From: Liquidambar formosana
Taxonomy: Eukaryota; Streptophyta; Magnoliopsida; Saxifragales; Altingiaceae
Length of the DNA stretch: 64,000 bases
Assembly (NCBI GenBank): GCA_039720395.1
Contig: CM077824.1
Span: 26,427,278-26,491,277, forward strand
Reading direction: 5' to 3'
Shown here: positions 47,672 through 58,346 of the stretch, piece after piece
Numbering within the stretch: position 1 is the first letter of the stretch
Layout: each line of letters begins with the position of its first letter
Program-made: the position numbers and the translations under genes
The notes under the pieces: model-generated
What the model was told of the DNA's origin: nothing
Seen by the model: the letters and a program-made list of their open reading frames with translations, nothing else
Databases searched by the model: none

Positions 47672-47770
47672 GATGTGCGTACACATAAAATGAGTGTGCG
47701 TACGCATGTATCACTGTGCGTACGCATAAATTAGATAACGCGTACACGTAGGACACTATGCGTACACACC
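47672..47770 (-). repeat. second GTGCGTACGC array, downstream of TATA in the same LTR
   Basis: GTGCGTACACA, GTGCGTACGCA (twice), CGCGTACACG and ATGCGTACACA follow each other at ~20-bp spacing. The word equals that of the array at 48380-48585 on the other side of the TATA box. Confidence 0.7.
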
Positions 47771-48251
47771 ATCTACCTGCAAAATAAATATTAGTTTCCC
47801 TGCAAAACAATATTAGCCAAAACCCAAATTTATCCAAATATTCTTCTCAAAAGCTATCACAGAATTCCTAATATGCTCTCCACATCATGATACCAAATAA
47901 ACAAAGGACTAATCCTATCATGTAAATAATATTAACTCTATCACCCTATGTCATGCATTTCAATATAAAAGTATCATAATATCTTAACCACATAAGCAAT
48001 AAAGCATGAGTTTAAGGGAGGGTTTTACCACACGCAATGTTATGGTTGATTCATGGTTCCTTCAGGTCTATTGTGAATGCTTGTTGTCTATCTCCTTTTC
48101 TAAGATCAATAAGCACGGTGAATCCCCAAGTTCTTCTTGGTAGGCACAAGGTGGACTATCCTTCTCTAAGGTCTTTCTCCCTAAGGTTCTTTCTCTATGG
48201 TTTCTTTCTAGCCTCCAGGGTTCAAAATCCCTTTTCTCCACTTTAAATTGG

Positions 48252-48585
48252 GTATTTATAGTGAAAATTAGGTTAGAAATACCTTAGGAAAGTCTCTCCC
48301 CCGATTTCCAAGTTTATGGAGCTCAAAATAGGCAAAAAAGCTTCATTTTTGGGTAAAAAACGCAATTGGACAGCATGTTTACGCATATTCAGAATATGCG
48401 TACGCGCAATCAGACGGTGCGTACGCACGGTCAGACAGTGCGTACGCATGGTCAAACGGCGCTTATGTGCGATTAACGGCGCTTATTCGCGGTAAACAAT
48501 GCTTACGCACGGTCATATAGCCCGTACGTGCGATCAACGGTGCTTACTCACGGTCATACGGCGCGTACACGCGGTCAGCAAATTT
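48252..48585 (-). promoter_or_regulatory. LTR promoter: ~9-unit GTGCGTACGC palindrome array at ~21 bp and TATA
   Basis: Units resembling TGCGTACGC start near 48397, 48418, 48439, 48459, 48479, 48500, 48521, 48541 and 48562, spacing 20-21 bp. CTATAAATAC (48261-48252) lies downstream on the minus strand. Confidence 0.7.
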
Positions 48586-48734
48586 TGGCTTTTCCTAGTA
48601 TTTTTGCCTCCGAAATTCACTGTGCTCATTTCTCTTGTCAAATATTGATTGACTAAAGCAATAAACTAACATTGACCTCATCATTGGGAACCCAGGACTC
48701 AAGATAATAATCAGTACAAAATGGGGTGTCTACA

Positions 48735-48750
48735 GTTGCCCCTCTTTTGA
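48735..48750 (-). promoter_or_regulatory. polypurine tract of the Tat-like family 2 element
   Basis: TCAAAAGAGGGGCAAC on the minus strand, adjacent to the LTR start TGTAGACACC. Confidence 0.8.
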
Positions 48751-48959
48751 CTGAGTTTGCCTCGCAAATGAAAGTCAAAAGCCTTGAGAAGACAAACCAT
48801 TTATCCGATTGGTAACTTGAAGTCCACACACACACACATGCCACAATGCAATGCATCAGGTCGTATTGGACGTATCCAATTGCTTACGTACTCTATAGAG
48901 ATCAGACCTAACGTAGTTCAAATGTAATCGATTAAATAAACAAAACTTTATGGGAACTG

Positions 48960-49345
48960 CCACAGCAAATCCCTTAAACATTCCAGAACCCCACAGCAAT
49001 TCTAGATAGAAAATGTCCATGTAAGACAGTGACTAGCCCCACAGCATCCTAGTCAAAGCACAGATGATTGCTTAATCAAGGCGATGTGGGATTCTTGTAG
49101 CCAATCCCAAAGAACTTGGAACCCCACAGCAATTCCTAGCAAAGAATGTCCCATTAGGACGTGACTGGCCCCGCAGCATCCCAATCGAATTTTTATGATA
49201 GCCAAATCCAGGCAAAATGAGATTCCCGCAGCAAATCTCAGGAAATACTAGAACCTCGCAGCAATTCTAGGTAAAGTTGTCCTATCAGGACGTGACTGGC
49301 CCCGCAGCATTCCAGTCGAATATTCAAGTGATTGCCCAACTAAGG
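48960..49345 (-). repeat. ~132-bp tandem repeat, about three copies
   Basis: CCCCACAGCAATTC-type starts recur near 48990, 49120 and 49252. Each is followed by GACGTGACTGGCCCCGCAGC (or close) and a CCAATCCCAAAG-like part. It is the first of two arrays in this 3' UTR. Confidence 0.8.
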
Positions 49346-49394
49346 CAAAATGAGATCCCCGCAGCAAATCTCAAGAATCCATCACAATTCAGGG

Positions 49395-49835
49395 AAAAAT
49401 GTCCCATCAAGGTACTCGGACCCATCAAGAGAATTCATTCCTACCAAAATTGAATCGGGTACTCAAACCCATCAAAGGAAATCAAATAAGGGTACTTGGA
49501 CTCACCAAGAGAATTCATCACAATTCAAAACCGAATTAGGGTACTCAGACCCGTCAAGGGAATTCATCCCTCCCAAAATCCAATTAGGGTACTCAGACCC
49601 ATCAAAGGAATTTATACATGCAAAAGTCAAATCAAGGTACTCAAACCCGTCAAGGGAATTCATCCCATTCAAGATCGAATCAGGGTACTCGGACCCAACA
49701 GGGGAATTCATCCCAACTAAAGTCGAATCAGGGTACTCAGACCAAAATCAAATCAGGGTACTCAGACCTAGTAAGGGAATTCATCCCAATGAAAACTGAT
49801 CATGGGTACTCAGACCCTAAGAGAAACACTCCAAA
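49395..49835 (-). repeat. 48-bp tandem repeat, about nine copies
   Basis: Unit: GGGTACTCAGACCC, then AAGGGAATTCATCCC, then a variable stretch ending in AATC. The period of 48 (16 codons) keeps several frames open on the plus strand, which explains a 149-codon frame at 49350-49799; I do not regard it as a gene. Confidence 0.88.
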
Positions 49836-50972
49836 CATACTCAGACCCTAAAGAGAACACATCAAGGGTAGGAACTCAACATCACAAGCAGGAATTCAAC
49901 ACACCAAAGGAATTCAAACCACAAAAGGACATTATGAAAAAATTCCAATCTTAAACAAAGATGCCCTTTGAGGAACATACCTAACAAAGATCCACGTAAG
50001 ACTTCAAATTCAAAAGCAATATTCAGCACTCAAGCATAAACTGCTCGGAACCCATTCCCATCCTACATGCAATCTAATCAAAATTGAGGCCTTGACGACA
50101 GGGTCACTTATTGCTCTCTCATTCATTTATTTATTGTCAGGTTGGACATGGTCATCAGTTTCATCGGGATATGTACTCATTCACCTCGTCAATGTCATCT
50201 TTACCTTCAACACATTTATCAAGACATTTTCACAACGCTGAGTGTAGCTCTTTTCTTATGGTCAGAAGTTCGCATTACATACCTAAGCACCATTGTAGAT
50301 CTCAGGAACAAATGAATCTAGAAAACATAACACCATATAGGAGATCGACAAAGACAGAACTCACTTCTGAAAGGCTATGAGAATGTAAATGCTTGAAGCT
50401 CACTCCAAAGCCTGCCCCCCATAAAGTACCAAACCCACAGACATACACACATAGATGACATATGGACGTGAATGACAAAGTGAAGGAGAAATTCAAACAA
50501 GAATACGAATAATGAACGGACAAAAATTTGGATAAAACCAAGAATGACAAAACAAGCACTAACCTCACTCATTCCATTTGTGTCTCTCTTAAATTTCATT
50601 TCATTCATGCAATTGTTCTATTTTTCTTTCTGAGTCAATTAAAGAGGATCAATGATGTATTGGTTACTTTTCACAAAATTCCATTATCTTTGGTCAACTC
50701 TTACACTAACAAGGACATTCAATACTCTACAAGATTAGTCATACCCTATCCACACATAGCAATCAAGAGAGTTTATCAGCTTCAATGTAAGACGGTTCTG
50801 ATGGCGTTGCCCCTTGATCGAAGATTGAAGTCACCTCCTTCGCAATCCAATTTTGATATCTGTAGAGCTCACTCTTCTTTTTCTTTCTTTTATTTTTCTG
50901 CCCCTTCTTTCCTTTCATTCTATCCTTCTTTCTTTCTTTTTTTGTTTTTTTGTTTTTTTGTTTTTTTCTTTA
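49836..50972. other. rest of the 3' UTR, pyrimidine-rich at the right end
   Basis: No gene. TTCTTT/TTTTTG tract at 50875-50970, similar in place and composition to the tract at 62983-63052 next to the integrase in the other element. Confidence 0.6.
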
Positions 50973-51028
50973 AAATGCCTTAACTTTTCCCTAAGCTGGC
51001 CTTTTGGGTTTTCAACCTAGCGGGCTAT
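50973..51028 (-). repeat. post-pol motif
   Basis: On the minus strand GCTAGGTTGAAAACCCAAAA followed by GGCCAGCTTAGG and GTTAAGGCAT. It equals the motifs at 382-478 and 63080-63129. Confidence 0.75.
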
Positions 51029-51289
51029 CCTCTCCCAAGCTTACAGAAGATATGATAATGCGAATTAGTTCCACAGCTTGTCCTTTTGAACTGTCACATA
51101 TGAACCCCTTTGCTCATGCCCCTAAGCATGGACTTTGGATAGTGTAGTTGTACCTCCACATGAACTTTAAACGATATGGCTACACCTTTATGGGTTGCCT
51201 ATGTACCCAAAAGGGATCAAGCCTAACATAGTTCATTCAGATCTGAACAATTTCGATCAATCCAAGAGGACTTTTATTGGGACTATAAT

Positions 51290-53152
51290 TGTAATACTCG
51301 TAATTTTTAAATAGGGTATTAAGGGTTTAATCTATGGTTAACGTAGTTAATCCCTTGATTTTTCGAATGATTTCATGCATGGGTAATGCATGTGTATGAT
51401 ATTATGATGTTGGATGTGTTTGGATGCTTGTTTTGGTGCATTGAGTATCTTTCGGGTGCGTTTAGCCTTATTTGCAACTTAAGGGTTTAAGTTGCTGAAA
51501 TTTGGCTAAGTGTGGGGAAAAAGTGAATTTTTGTAAATCTTCATTTTAAAAGATAATATTTGGCGGTAATGGGAGTTTATAATATTATAAGACATTGGTG
51601 ATTTTATGGGAATTTATTAGCATGTTTGGATTGGGTTCCACGCATGTTTGTTTTAGGAAAATTTGTCGGGAGACGGATTTTGTACTAAAACTTGGAAATG
51701 AGATTTTGATATATTGGGTATTTGATTTTTTTGGTATTTTATTTGGATTCAAATGGGGGGTTATTTACTTATTTTCATTAAATAACTTAAAGTAAAAGGA
51801 AGAAGAAAAGAATGGAGAAAAGAAAGAAAATAAGACAGTGGTGTGTACTGTATGGGTTTATACACATTTGCCTGAGTTACTGAGCATTTTCAGCAAGGAA
51901 CGATCGATCCTGGCCTGGGGACGATCGATCCTGGCTTATGGACGATCGATCGTGCCTTGAAGACGATCGATCATAGGTGCCCCAGAAATGCAATTTCACT
52001 TCTGTTTTCCACGATCGATCGTGCCTTCAGACCACGATCGATTGTGTATCGTGGATTTTGCAAATTTTTTTGCGTAAAATGACGCATGTGCCCCTCACCC
52101 CTTATAAAAACCCATCCCCTACGATTTTAGACCAGATCTGGTTTTTTTGACCATGGAGAGAGAGAGATAGAAGGAGAGAAGGAGAAGAAGGGGCGGAGGC
52201 TCGACGGCGACTCGCCGGAGGATGGCGACCTCGATCCGATGCCGGCGAGCTCGGATCTAGCGTATTTTGGCCCGATCTACGCGCATATAGTTGTGGATTG
52301 GGTTTTTCTCTCTCTTTGATGCTTGGGAATGCATTATTATGGTTGGATTCATCTTCTCCAACCTCTTGGTGGAGCTTGGACCTTGCTCATAGTGATTTGA
52401 GCTTGGATTTCATGGGTGTTGGCATGGATTGTCATCCTCACCAACTCTTTTGCATTCTTAGAGGTATTTTCTCATATTTTAGAGTTAAGGTTTGTAATTT
52501 CTTTTGGTTTATCATCTCGTTCTTACATTTATAGGTTTATTCATGCATATTGGGGAGTTTTGGCGGTGATTTGGAGTTGGGACCTCCGTCACCAACATCA
52601 TCCATGGCATTTGGGAGCTAGGGCTTGGATTGGGAGTGTGCATTTGCATCCTCGGGCTTGGACTTCATACCCACAACCTCAAAGGTTACATTTTTCCACG
52701 CATTTGGTTGAGGTAGGTGCAATTTACATAGGTTTAAACTATTGACATGATAATATGGTATATATTATCATATTATTTGGTATTCTTGGGCCTAGAATAT
52801 GAATATACATGATTTATGGAATAAATCTTGAATGGGACTTTGGGTATTTGATAACATAAATTGGAAATTATGTTTATTAATGAGTTGGTTTATTTTATAC
52901 ATTATATGGAATATAATTGTATTGATTTTACGGGTATTTATGATGTTATCATAAATTGGTATAATTATGTGATTATTTCCACTATGGTTTATGTGGTATA
53001 TTTTGGAAGTGATTTTTGGTTAAAAATCATTTTATGGTTTATCGCACTGCATGTTGGGCATAATCATGCATTAAATGGACTTAATGAATACTGGGTAAAA
53101 GTATTGCATAAAAAGGGGTCATTGGAATTGGACTACTTGCAATCAATGGGAC
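51290..53152 (+). mobile_element. Tekay/Del-like LTR, cut by the next element
   Basis: Starts TGTAATACTCGTAATTTT after ATAAT. It shares AATGACGCATGTGCCCCTC and an AGGTAGGTGCA region with the solo LTR at 27114-30654, but on the plus strand. It is interrupted at 53153 by the Tat/Ogre-like element and its end is not in the window. The ORFs at 51595, 52298, 52416 and 52861 lie in this LTR and show no domain. Confidence 0.8.
51900..52111 (+). promoter_or_regulatory. LTR promoter: CGATCGATCG array at exactly 21 bp, and TATA
   Basis: CGATCGAT starts at 51901, 51922, 51943 and 51964, exactly 21 bp apart. After a ~45-bp spacer containing GCAATTTCACTTCTG two more start at 52012 and 52035. TTATAAAAA (52103-52111) follows. 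Confidence 0.75.
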
Positions 53153-56100
53153 TGTGAACCCACGAAAAAGCGCGGAGCCCACAAGGGTTTGGCAAGAATT
53201 ATATAAGGGGTTTAAAGACAACAAACAAAAAAGGGAGTCGCCACCTCATTTTTTAGGGAAAGAAGAAAACCACAAAAATGTTTTATTTTTAAAACCACAT
53301 GACTCCATTAAAGGAAAAGCAAAGTCTTTGAAACCAGAAAATTGGATTCGGGGGCTAAGTTACGACGTGGGAAGGTTCTGGGCAAAAGCCCATAGGCACC
53401 CACATCGCCCGAGTTGGTCTCTTAATTTAATTGGGCTAACTTAATATCTTTTCCACTCAAATATCATCATATATCATCACAAGGCAGCATGCATATCATA
53501 TATTCCATTGAATCATCTCATGCATAATCAAACAAACAAAACAAAACAGAAAAAAGAAGAAAAGAAAAGAAAAACCTAGGATACTTGGATCCTAGGACGG
53601 ACTTGAGCCTCACGAAGAGCGCCTACGTACCATGCAGCGAAATACATGGATCAAAGTCCACGTAGTTCGAAAAGAATAGGGTTAAATCCTAATGCAAACC
53701 TATGGTAAAAACCCTAGGTTTCCTCATTTGAAAATACATCGAATAATCCAAAATTGAAAACTTCCACGAGAGGAAAACTTTGATAAAAACCAGAATTTAT
53801 TATTAAAGGAAACCTTTGATAATTACCATAAGCTTGAATTAAGAATTAACCCTAGGAGAGAGAAGAGAAAAGATAGAAAAAGAAAGGTGAATTGGGGCAC
53901 CTTCAAACCCTACTTACCTGAGCGCACAAGCTCCTAGCATTAGCCATTTCAGACCATAGCAGCCCTATTTGCAATAGGACAAGCATTGTACCTGTTTGCA
54001 CCCTTACAAGTGCACAAAATCATGCAAAGAAAGCAATATGCAAATCTGGACAGAACCTTGATAAGGCCTAAAATTATCCATTTATCATGCAAACAACAAG
54101 AATAATGAATAACTAAGGACTCTAACTCATTCCTGCATGCAATGACTCGACTAACATGCATAAAAATCTATGAAATACACACTAACAAGCATAAGAGACT
54201 CCAATAACATCAATAAACATGATAACAAAGCATACTCTAATGAAAAAGATATCATTTTATGTAAAATATGCAAACAGGCCTCCCTACGGCGAGCTTTCTT
54301 AAGCAAAACTATCCTAGGATAATTTCACGTAAAAAAGACGTTATGGGGAGGTGCAACCAACATATCCTACGTAAAATATATACCCTAGAACACAACAGAA
54401 AGAATTTCATGCTTAAACACATCACAGAAGGCTCTCATGCAAAACCATACTCAACGAAAAGGATAATTATCCTTAGAAAAGGATAATGTCTCCAAAAAAC
54501 CTATAAAACATACTATATGAATGCAAACCTAGCATGATTCAACTATATGCAGCATATATAGAATGACTATGATGAGCAACAACTCAAAAAGCTAAGCTAA
54601 GCATGCTGTATAAGACCTATGCGAATTCAGGGTTATCGAAACCCTAATCTCACAACTATGCATTAAAACCTATGAAACGACTCTAAGACATGCTCAAATT
54701 ATCATGAATATCATTCATATAGCATATATTAACTAACAGGAATATCAACACATGATAACTATCACAGCAACCTAAACATGTGAACTATGCATGATTTAAG
54801 AAGATAGAACGAATCAGGCTATCAAATCCTTGGTAAACCAGGGATTATCAAGCATATAAAGCCATAAACTATCCTAAAATCATTCATATACTATCCTAAA
54901 AACATGGAACTAACCTAACATGTGGAGCTATATCATGCACTAGAACTACCATAGAAGAAGAAGAAGAAAGAGAAGCAAGAGAAGCAGAGAATTCATGTTC
55001 AGCACTAAAGGGATAGGCTTACCTCGTGTAGACTCTTCCTTGTCTTCAAACCTCTTGTTTCCTTGCTTGCTTGGGGTTGAAGAGCCTCCTCTTGAAGTCC
55101 TTCTAGCTCTCTAAACTCGTAGCTCCCTCTCTCTCTAAGTGTAAAGTGCAATTAACCTCCTCCAATGTGCTGAATATCATGTCCTTTATATAGAGAACTG
55201 ACCCCCTAAACCAATGGCTAGGATTAATTCACTAAATAATGATCCTAGGGCTATTAGAGACTCTCTTGGTGCTCAAACAACTCAAACCTACACACTCCTA
55301 AGCTCAGACAAGTTGTTTTGGCGGAGGAAACCGTCAAAAGAGGGATAGAAGAGTCAGAGTTTGACTTAAAGAAGGACTCCTCGGGTGACCAACTAGGCCT
55401 GGACGGTTAGCCGTCTGGGCTTGGACGGCTGACCGTCCAGCCCCGGACGGTTACCCGAGGGTCCTCTATTTTTTCTCCGGTTTTGACTCCCACTTGCTGT
55501 AGAAGTCCTAAAATGCTCAAATTAAGTTCGATTTTGACGAAATAAAAGCCAAAACGACCGTGTTTCGAAGGGGAACACATTTTTAGGCATTTTAGGACAA
55601 AAATCCTCAACCATGGGTGCATGGTTGGGTTTTACAAAGGTGGTTAACCATGGTGCTTCACCGTCGCTAAGCTGGGTTTGTACACGAGGTCAAACCGAAT
55701 GCCTTCCCAATCGAAAATCGATCTTTCTAAACATATTTAGGACATAAATAAAGCCCAATTGAAGTTAAATGAGAGAAAATTGGTTGGGTCTTATGAGTCA
55801 ATTTGAGCAAACCAAGAAAGGGTCTTTTAGCCAACCCGAACCATTACGAGTCGAATTGATCTTAAACCATTAATTCATGAAATTGAACCTATATATGGAC
55901 TCTATATAACCATATGAACTTGCTGGGATGACTCGGGATTCATTCCAAAGTCAAATGGAAAATATACGGCTTAAAAGACGATTATGCCGTTAAAGTCACA
56001 AAAGTTCTAATTGACTATCGAAATGAACTCCAAATCACTTCAAAATTCATACACATGATATTCAATGCCATAGAAACTCAATGCAAGAGACTAGACTCAA

Positions 56101-56165
56101 AAAGGACTCAAAATCCTACATGAAATGATATGTCCTAGCTAAGGTGACAAAAATGGGGTGTGACA
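53153..56165 (-). mobile_element. 3' LTR of the right Tat/Ogre-like element
   Basis: 3013 bp from TGTGAACCC to GGGGTGTGACA on the plus strand; sense TGTCACACCCCATTTTTG. Complete TG...CA ends. GGAGTCGCCACC at 53236-53247. TATA CTATATAAAG near 55195-55186 and the palindromic module at 55459-55381. Same family as 2750-5457 and 8198-11376. No coding ORF. Confidence 0.92.
55186..55459 (-). promoter_or_regulatory. LTR promoter: palindromic module (unit ~22 bp) and TATA
   Basis: The module 55381-55459 holds GGACGGTTAGCCGTC, GGACGGCTGACCGTCC and GGACGGTTACCCGAG in series. It is nearly identical to the module in front of the second antisense gene (61286-61365). TATA (minus) is ~190 bp beyond. Confidence 0.7.
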
Positions 56166-56178
56166 GAAGCCCCTCATT
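56166..56178 (-). promoter_or_regulatory. polypurine tract of the right Tat/Ogre-like element
   Basis: AATGAGGGGCTTC on the minus strand, adjacent to the LTR start TGTCACACC. Confidence 0.75.
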
Positions 56179-56219
56179 GGTGAACAAGTTTCACTTGTGA
56201 GCCAATGATCAAAGAACAA

Positions 56220-56580
56220 CCCATTTTTGTTTGATGGATTAATCTCATTAATACCAACAAACGCAAATGGAACCAAAAGGATAGACTTCGTCATATCCAA
56301 GCATGCGACGATTTCATCGAAGCAAAAAAATTGATTGCCTACCAACATTCGTTGGTGCGCTCATGCAAATGCCTGCACTAATTGCATTAGTGATATAACA
56401 ACACATTTTGTTTGATGGATTAATCTCATTAATACCAACAAACTCAAAGGGAACCAACAGGATAGACTTCGTCATATCCAAGCTTGCGACGATTTCATCG
56501 AAGCAAATAATTGAATGCATTTCTATGCATGCCAACTTCGTTGGTGCGCTCATGCAAATGCCTTTACCATGCACTAATTG
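56220..56580. repeat. 181-bp direct repeat, two copies
   Basis: TTGTTTGATGGATTAATCTC begins at 56227 and 56408. The unit includes GATAGACTTCGTCATATCCA and a CGACGATTTCATCGAAGC palindromic part. It explains the open frames on both strands here. Confidence 0.88.
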
Positions 56581-56779
56581 CATTAGTAATATCCACATGG
56601 TCTTCTCATGACGCAAAGCTAGTTGCACTAATGCATCACAAGGTACCCTGCCAATTTCATTGGCATTCTCAAAACGAGTTATTTCATAACTCATAAATCA
56701 TCGTTTTATGTGAATTATTGGTGAATTGAATGTCCATCAATTCAAAACCAAGGGCATTTCATGCCAGTCTCACTGGGGA

Positions 56780-57730
56780 TAACAAATGAGGTGAGTTATT
56801 TCATAACTCATGACTCATCGAATTATGATTTCATGCCACTTTCAGTGGAAACAACAAAGATATGGAGTTATTTCATAACTCATGGATCATTTCATGTGCA
56901 ATTGTGATTTCATGCCACTTTCTGTGGAAGTAACAAAGATGGGGAGTTATTGCATAACTCATGAATCGTCATTTCATGTGAAGTTGTGCCACTTTCTGTG
57001 GAAGTAACAAAGATGGGGAGTTATTGCATAACTCATGAATCGTCATTTCATGGGAAATTGTGCCACTTTCTGTGGAAACAACAAAGATGAGGAGTTATTG
57101 CATAACTCATGGATCATTTCACGCCACTTTCTGTGGAAGTAACAAAGACAGGGAGTTATTTCACAACTCATGAATCGTCATTTCATATGAAATTGTCTTT
57201 ATCACATGATATGAGACCCAATTGCAAGTCAATTGGTTCAAAATCAAGCTCATTTCTTATCATTTCATGTGAAACTATCCTTATCACAAGGAATGACAAT
57301 GTACTGGGAGTCATTCAACTCAAAATCAAGTTCATTTTATGTGAAATTGTCTTTATCACATGAAATGATAATGTATTGAGAGTCCTTCAACTCAACATCA
57401 AGTTCATTACTTATCATTTCATGTGAAATTATCTTTATCACATGATACAATATTGATTTGAGAGTTAATTGATTAGAAATCAAGCTTATTTCATGTCATT
57501 TCATGTGAAATTATCTTCATCACATGATACAACATTGATTTTGAAAGTCAATTGATTGAAAAACAAAGTGCATCTCATGCCTTCTTCACAAAGATAGCAA
57601 GTCACTTCGTAACTAGCATAGCTTATGAATCATCATTTCATGTGAAGTTATCTTTATCACATGATTAGCAAGTCATTTCATGTGAAATTATCCTTATCAC
57701 ATGATATGATATCACTATCATCTCCTAGAG
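56780..57730. repeat. ~77-bp and ~75-bp tandem repeats of the 3' UTR
   Basis: At 56780-57190 units carry GAGTTATTTCATAACTCATG plus GCCACTTTCTGTGGAAGTAA. At 57190-57730 units carry CATTTCATGTGAAATTATC plus TTTATCACATGAT, with TCACATGA palindromic cores. About five copies of each, imperfect. No similarity to the repeats in the left copy's 3' UTR (7400-7912) is evident. Confidence 0.82.
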
Positions 57731-57980
57731 AATTGAATTCCAAGACTTGAAAGTCAATCAATTCAACACCAAGCTCATTTCATGAGAAAGCCATTTATCA
57801 TGGCCATTGCAACTCCTCGTTATGCGAGCGAATACAACCACCCAAGATTCAAAAATTTCATTGAAACTTGATAAACTTGAGGGATATATTCATCCCATAA
57901 CTCAAGGATTGCACAAAAAGTCAATTTAGAGAAGTTTAGAGGTCGCAAGCGCGCGAGACGGGGCAAACGGGCAAAGCGGG

Positions 57981-58095
57981 CTAGGGTGACCATCTGCCCT
58001 CAGATGGTCAACCGTCTAGGGCAAGACAGCTGACCGTCCAGGGTGGGACGGTTACCCGAGCCCATTATGAAAAATTCTGGGTTTTTAAAAACCCA
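57981..58095 (+). promoter_or_regulatory. promoter of the first antisense PMD gene: palindromic module and TATA-like box
   Basis: GGGTGACCATCTG ... CAACCGTCTAGG ... CAGCTGACCGTCCAGG ... GGACGGTTACCCGAG (57981-58060) is a copy of the LTR module. GTTTTTAAAAACCC follows at 58081-58094, about 250 bp before the ATG at 58347. A GAGAGTTTCTCTCTC leader (58139-58160) is also conserved in the left copy. Confidence 0.6.
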
Positions 58096-58346
58096 ACACT
58101 TGCATCCTCATTCCCACATTCTCCTAGCTCGAAAATTAGAGAGTTTCTCTCTCTAAACTCACATCCTATCTTCTCCAACTCTCATTCTCTCATTCCTATT
58201 TCAAAAACATTCAAACCAAACATCAAATGCACATCAAACAACAACAAATCAAGCCCATTTAACAATCAAAACAACCAATTCACATCATCTTTGGAAATCA
58301 AACCAAATCAAACCCATTTTTCACAAACCCAACTCCATCATCAAGG

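Larger units (their letters stand above)
47276..48734 (-). mobile_element. 3' LTR of a Tat-like family 2 element
   Basis: On the minus strand it starts TGTAGACACCCCATTTTG (48734) and is preceded by a polypurine tract. It ends near TGTGAGC (47276). It shares GGAGTCGCCACC, TTCGGAGCTAGGGTACAT and AGGTGTTAGGCACCC with the nested solo LTR at 28882-30453. TATA CTATAAATAC is at 48261-48252. The flanks do not form a duplication, as expected when the other LTR is elsewhere. Confidence 0.85.
48751..51289 (-). mobile_element. 3' UTR of the Tat-like family 2 element
   Basis: Continues from the polypurine tract to the insertion point of the Tekay-like LTR at 51290. It holds two tandem-repeat arrays, the post-pol motif at 50973-51028 and a further GCCTATGTACCC / CCTAACATAGTTC pair (51200-51235) that is also present at 62960-63080. 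No antisense PMD gene is present in this element's visible part. Confidence 0.7.

Noticed and set aside
49350..49799. 149-codon plus-strand frame of GYSDPSREFIP-type repeats as a protein gene
   Set aside because: It is produced by the 48-bp tandem repeat; other frames are open over the same stretch, there is no recognisable start context, and it lies in a retrotransposon 3' UTR.
51595..53157. Frames of 66-109 codons between 51.6 and 53.2 kb as host genes
   Set aside because: They lie inside a Tekay-like LTR and show no domain or codon pattern.
56314..56694. 126-codon minus-strand frame with an internally repeated product
   Set aside because: Created by the 181-bp direct repeat of the 3' UTR.
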